A DNA stretch of 43,897 nucleotides. Origin: Alcanivorax sp. GTDB lineage: Bacteria > Pseudomonadota > Gammaproteobacteria > Pseudomonadales > Alcanivoracaceae. Below are positions 42,303 to 43,897 of the stretch, in pieces (the first letter of the stretch is position 1; every line of letters starts with the position of its first letter). Made by a program: the position numbers and the translations under genes. The stretch is taken from the NCBI RefSeq assembly GCF_002733835.1, contig NZ_NVWY01000040.1, positions 1 through 43,897 of the forward strand, written 5' to 3'. The notes beneath the pieces are model-generated. The model made no database searches. It was given only the letters and a program-made list of their open reading frames with translations, and was not told the origin of the DNA.

Positions 42303-42711
42303 TGACGAAGCGCTGATTAGCGCGACTGTCTCGCACTCAACGCAGGATGCCTGACGCTCAAAGCCCCCCTGGTGACCACAACGCCACCCCTTCTTCAGCG
42401 CAGAGCCTCACCCCCGGGGGAACCGGGGGCCGGCTTCCCCCCAACAGCAAACTGGCCAGGCAAAACGCAAATCCCCCCCAAAAAAGCCACTGAGCTACGC
42501 CGCACCCGGTGACCCCGCCATCAGCCTTGCCACCACAAACGTCTCCGACCAGAGGCAGATTACAGTCCGTCACAAAAGCCCCTGCATCTTTCACGCTTGG
42601 GCACCAAGGTACCCACAGATTTGCACTGCCATCTCACCTATGCTGATACATCTATAAAAAAATGTCTCGCTCCACGGCGAGCCGCCACCATAACAACACA
42701 GGGACCGCACC
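42303..42711. other. 409-bp gene-poor region with repeat fragment
   Basis: Opens with a fragment of the dispersed repeat (CGCAGGATGCCTGACGC, 42341-42357) matching copy A. It then holds a C/G-run-rich stretch including CCCCCGGGGGAACCGGGGG (near 42412) and CCCCCC runs. A/T-rich CTATAAAAAAATG near 42650-42662 may be part of the promoter of the following hydrolase. A 78-codon minus-strand frame here has no SD and overlaps the repeat fragment, so I do not call it a gene. Confidence 0.5.
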
Positions 42712-43897
42712 ATGCCCGCTTCATCCTCAGCGCGCCTGAATGGCCGCACTCTGATCGTCATTCTCCTTGGCCTGGCACTGCAACTGACCGCCTGCGGCGG
42801 AGGTAGCGGCAGCGCCCCGACCGTTGTCAATGCATCCAACACCCCCAACGCCAACACCGGCGGCGACAGCGATGACGATACCGATAACGATGCTGGCGAG
42901 GATGTGAGTACACCGGTGAACCTGTCCTGGAACGAGCCCTACCAGCGCGACGAGGAATACCCGAACACGGTCAACCTGCCCCAGCAGCTGATCACCATGC
43001 GCGACGGCATTCGTCTGGCGGCCACCGTCACCCTGCCAGCGGACGAAAACGGCAATGCCATCGACGGCCCCTTCCCGGTGATCGCCACCTTCACCGGTTA
43101 CAACCAGGCGCTCGGCGCCATCGGCGCCGCCGACCCGGCGCTGGTGAAAAGGGGTTACGCCTACATCATTGTGGATCTGCGCGGCACCGGGGCGGCAGAA
43201 GGCAGCTGGCAGGCATTCAGCCAGGTTGACCAGGACGATATCGGTGAGTTGCTGGAGTACATCAAGGTACAGCCCTGGAGCAACGGCAGCATCGGCATGA
43301 ACGGCGCGTCTTACATGGGTATCACCGGCCTGCTTGCCGGCGCCCGGGAAGACCCGGCGGTGAAAGCCATTTTTGCCATCGTGCCCATGGGCGATGCCTA
43401 CCGGGATATCGTCTTCACTGGCGGGCAGATCAACGCAGGCTTTATTCCCCTGTGGGTCACCCTGGTCACCGGGCTGGGCATCATCCCCACCCCCGCCGGG
43501 CTGGATAACGGCGAACCGGGCTATTACCTGACCACCCTGTTGCAACATTTGCAGGGCGCCCTCACCGAATTTCAGGTGCCCGTGGTGGCCGGTGCGCTGA
43601 TTGGCGATGAAAACAAATACGACACCGAATTCTGGCGCATCCGCTCACCGCTGGAACAGATCGACAAGATCACCGCGCCGACCTTTGTGGTGGGCGGGTT
43701 GAATGATATTTTCCAGCGCGGCGAGCCACTGATTTATGAAGGCCTGAAAGACCACACCACCGCCAAGCTGCTGATCGGCCCCTGGGAACATCTGGACGGC
43801 TCCTCCGGGGCCGGCCTGCCCGCCGATGGTGTGCCGGCCCTGGGCCCCATCCGCCTGGCCTGGTTCGACCAGTACCTGAAAGGCATGGACACCGGCG
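42712..43897 (+). CDS. CocE/NonD-family hydrolase lipoprotein, 3' end beyond the window
   Basis: Open reading frame of 395 codons that runs off the window. The signal peptide ends in lipobox LTAC with GGGSGS, then an Asp-rich linker (GGDSDDDTDNDAGED) that may bind calcium or act as a spacer. The catalytic part opens QLITMRDGIRLAATVTLPAD, then YIIVDLRGTGAAEGSW, the nucleophile elbow GMNGASYMG (Ser about residue 205) and DKITAPTFVVGGLNDIFQRG carrying the acid, then GPWEHLDG with the probable catalytic His. This matches X-Pro dipeptidyl-peptidase S15 / cocaine esterase hydrolases (CocE/NonD). The ATG at 42712 has AGGGA 8 bases upstream. Surface esterase or peptidase is the likely role. Confidence 0.9.
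   Translation, partial: MPASSSARLNGRTLIVILLGLALQLTACGGGSGSAPTVVNASNTPNANTGGDSDDDTDNDAGEDVSTPVNLSWNEPYQRDEEYPNTVNLPQQLITMRDGIRLAATVTLPADENGNAIDGPFPVIATFTGYNQALGAIGAADPALVKRGYAYIIVDLRGTGAAEGSWQAFSQVDQDDIGELLEYIKVQPWSNGSIGMNGASYMGITGLLAGAREDPAVKAIFAIVPMGDAYRDIVFTGGQINAGFIPLWVTLVTGLGIIPTPAGLDNGEPGYYLTTLLQHLQGALTEFQVPVVAGALIGDENKYDTEFWRIRSPLEQIDKITAPTFVVGGLNDIFQRGEPLIYEGLKDHTTAKLLIGPWEHLDGSSGAGLPADGVPALGPIRLAWFDQYLKGMDTG

Noticed and set aside
42358..42594. 78-codon minus-strand reading frame with one hydrophobic stretch
   Set aside because: No Shine-Dalgarno, overlaps a repeat fragment and C/G runs, and resembles no protein I know. Its hydrophobic segment is expected by chance in such sequence.

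Overview
The window reads as chromosome from a moderately GC-rich marine gammaproteobacterium, most probably Alcanivorax or a close relative. The grounds are gamma-type housekeeping genes (hemH, ybiT, nudE, yrfG-hslR-hslO-pckA, cysQ, ktrAB) mixed with lipid and hydrocarbon oxidation genes (an AlmA-like long-chain alkane monooxygenase, a second Baeyer-Villiger-type monooxygenase, an SDR, a diiron protein, a nitronate monooxygenase) and many CGGGG-type surface lipoproteins. The genus is inferred from gene content only. There are no rRNA or tRNA genes, no CRISPR array, no transposase and no phage genes.

Region 1 (1-9,305) is the most unusual. Three large lipoproteins (545, 696 and 689 aa) and two tandem paralogous LuxR-type regulators all lie on the minus strand. 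A near-identical 18-20 bp palindrome (ATCCCC-N6-GGGGAT) stands upstream of each lipoprotein gene and of the first regulator gene, and nowhere else that I could find. In all four places a -10-like hexamer begins exactly 21 bp after the palindrome. This centres the palindrome near -42.5, the classic position for a LuxR-family activator. I infer a compact, self-regulated surface-lipoprotein regulon that looks undescribed.

Region 2 (9,306-16,300) holds hemH, a hot-dog thioesterase and a coiled-coil lipoprotein (minus), then ybiT and a DUF1244 protein (plus) separated by a 153-bp inverted-repeat element, then a choice-of-anchor-I beta-propeller lipoprotein (minus). Region 3 (16,400-24,900) is a lipid and ketone oxidation block. 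An SDR - diiron protein - BVMO operon diverges from a TetR regulator across a clean TGTTACA-N8-TGTAACA palindrome. A DUF4282 membrane protein, a nitronate monooxygenase and almA follow.

Region 4 (24,900-33,160) carries small hypothetical genes, then nudE-cysQ-alpha/beta hydrolase (minus), divergent from yrfG-hslR-hslO-pckA-ndh (plus). This keeps the E. coli nudE...pckA order without igaA. A 161-bp terminal-inverted-repeat element between hslO and pckA supplies the hslO stop codon. Region 5 (33,160-43,897) has a small 3D-domain-like lipoprotein, a YihY/BrkB protein, the overlapping ktrA-ktrB potassium uptake pair, a lytic transglycosylase, a MocR regulator divergent from a periplasmic DJ-1-like protein and an AhpD-like protein, a PQQ-dependent sugar dehydrogenase, and the start of a CocE-type hydrolase lipoprotein that runs off the window. 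Dispersed intergenic repeats sit at 21,277-21,460 and 33,191-33,390, with a fragment at 42,341-42,357.
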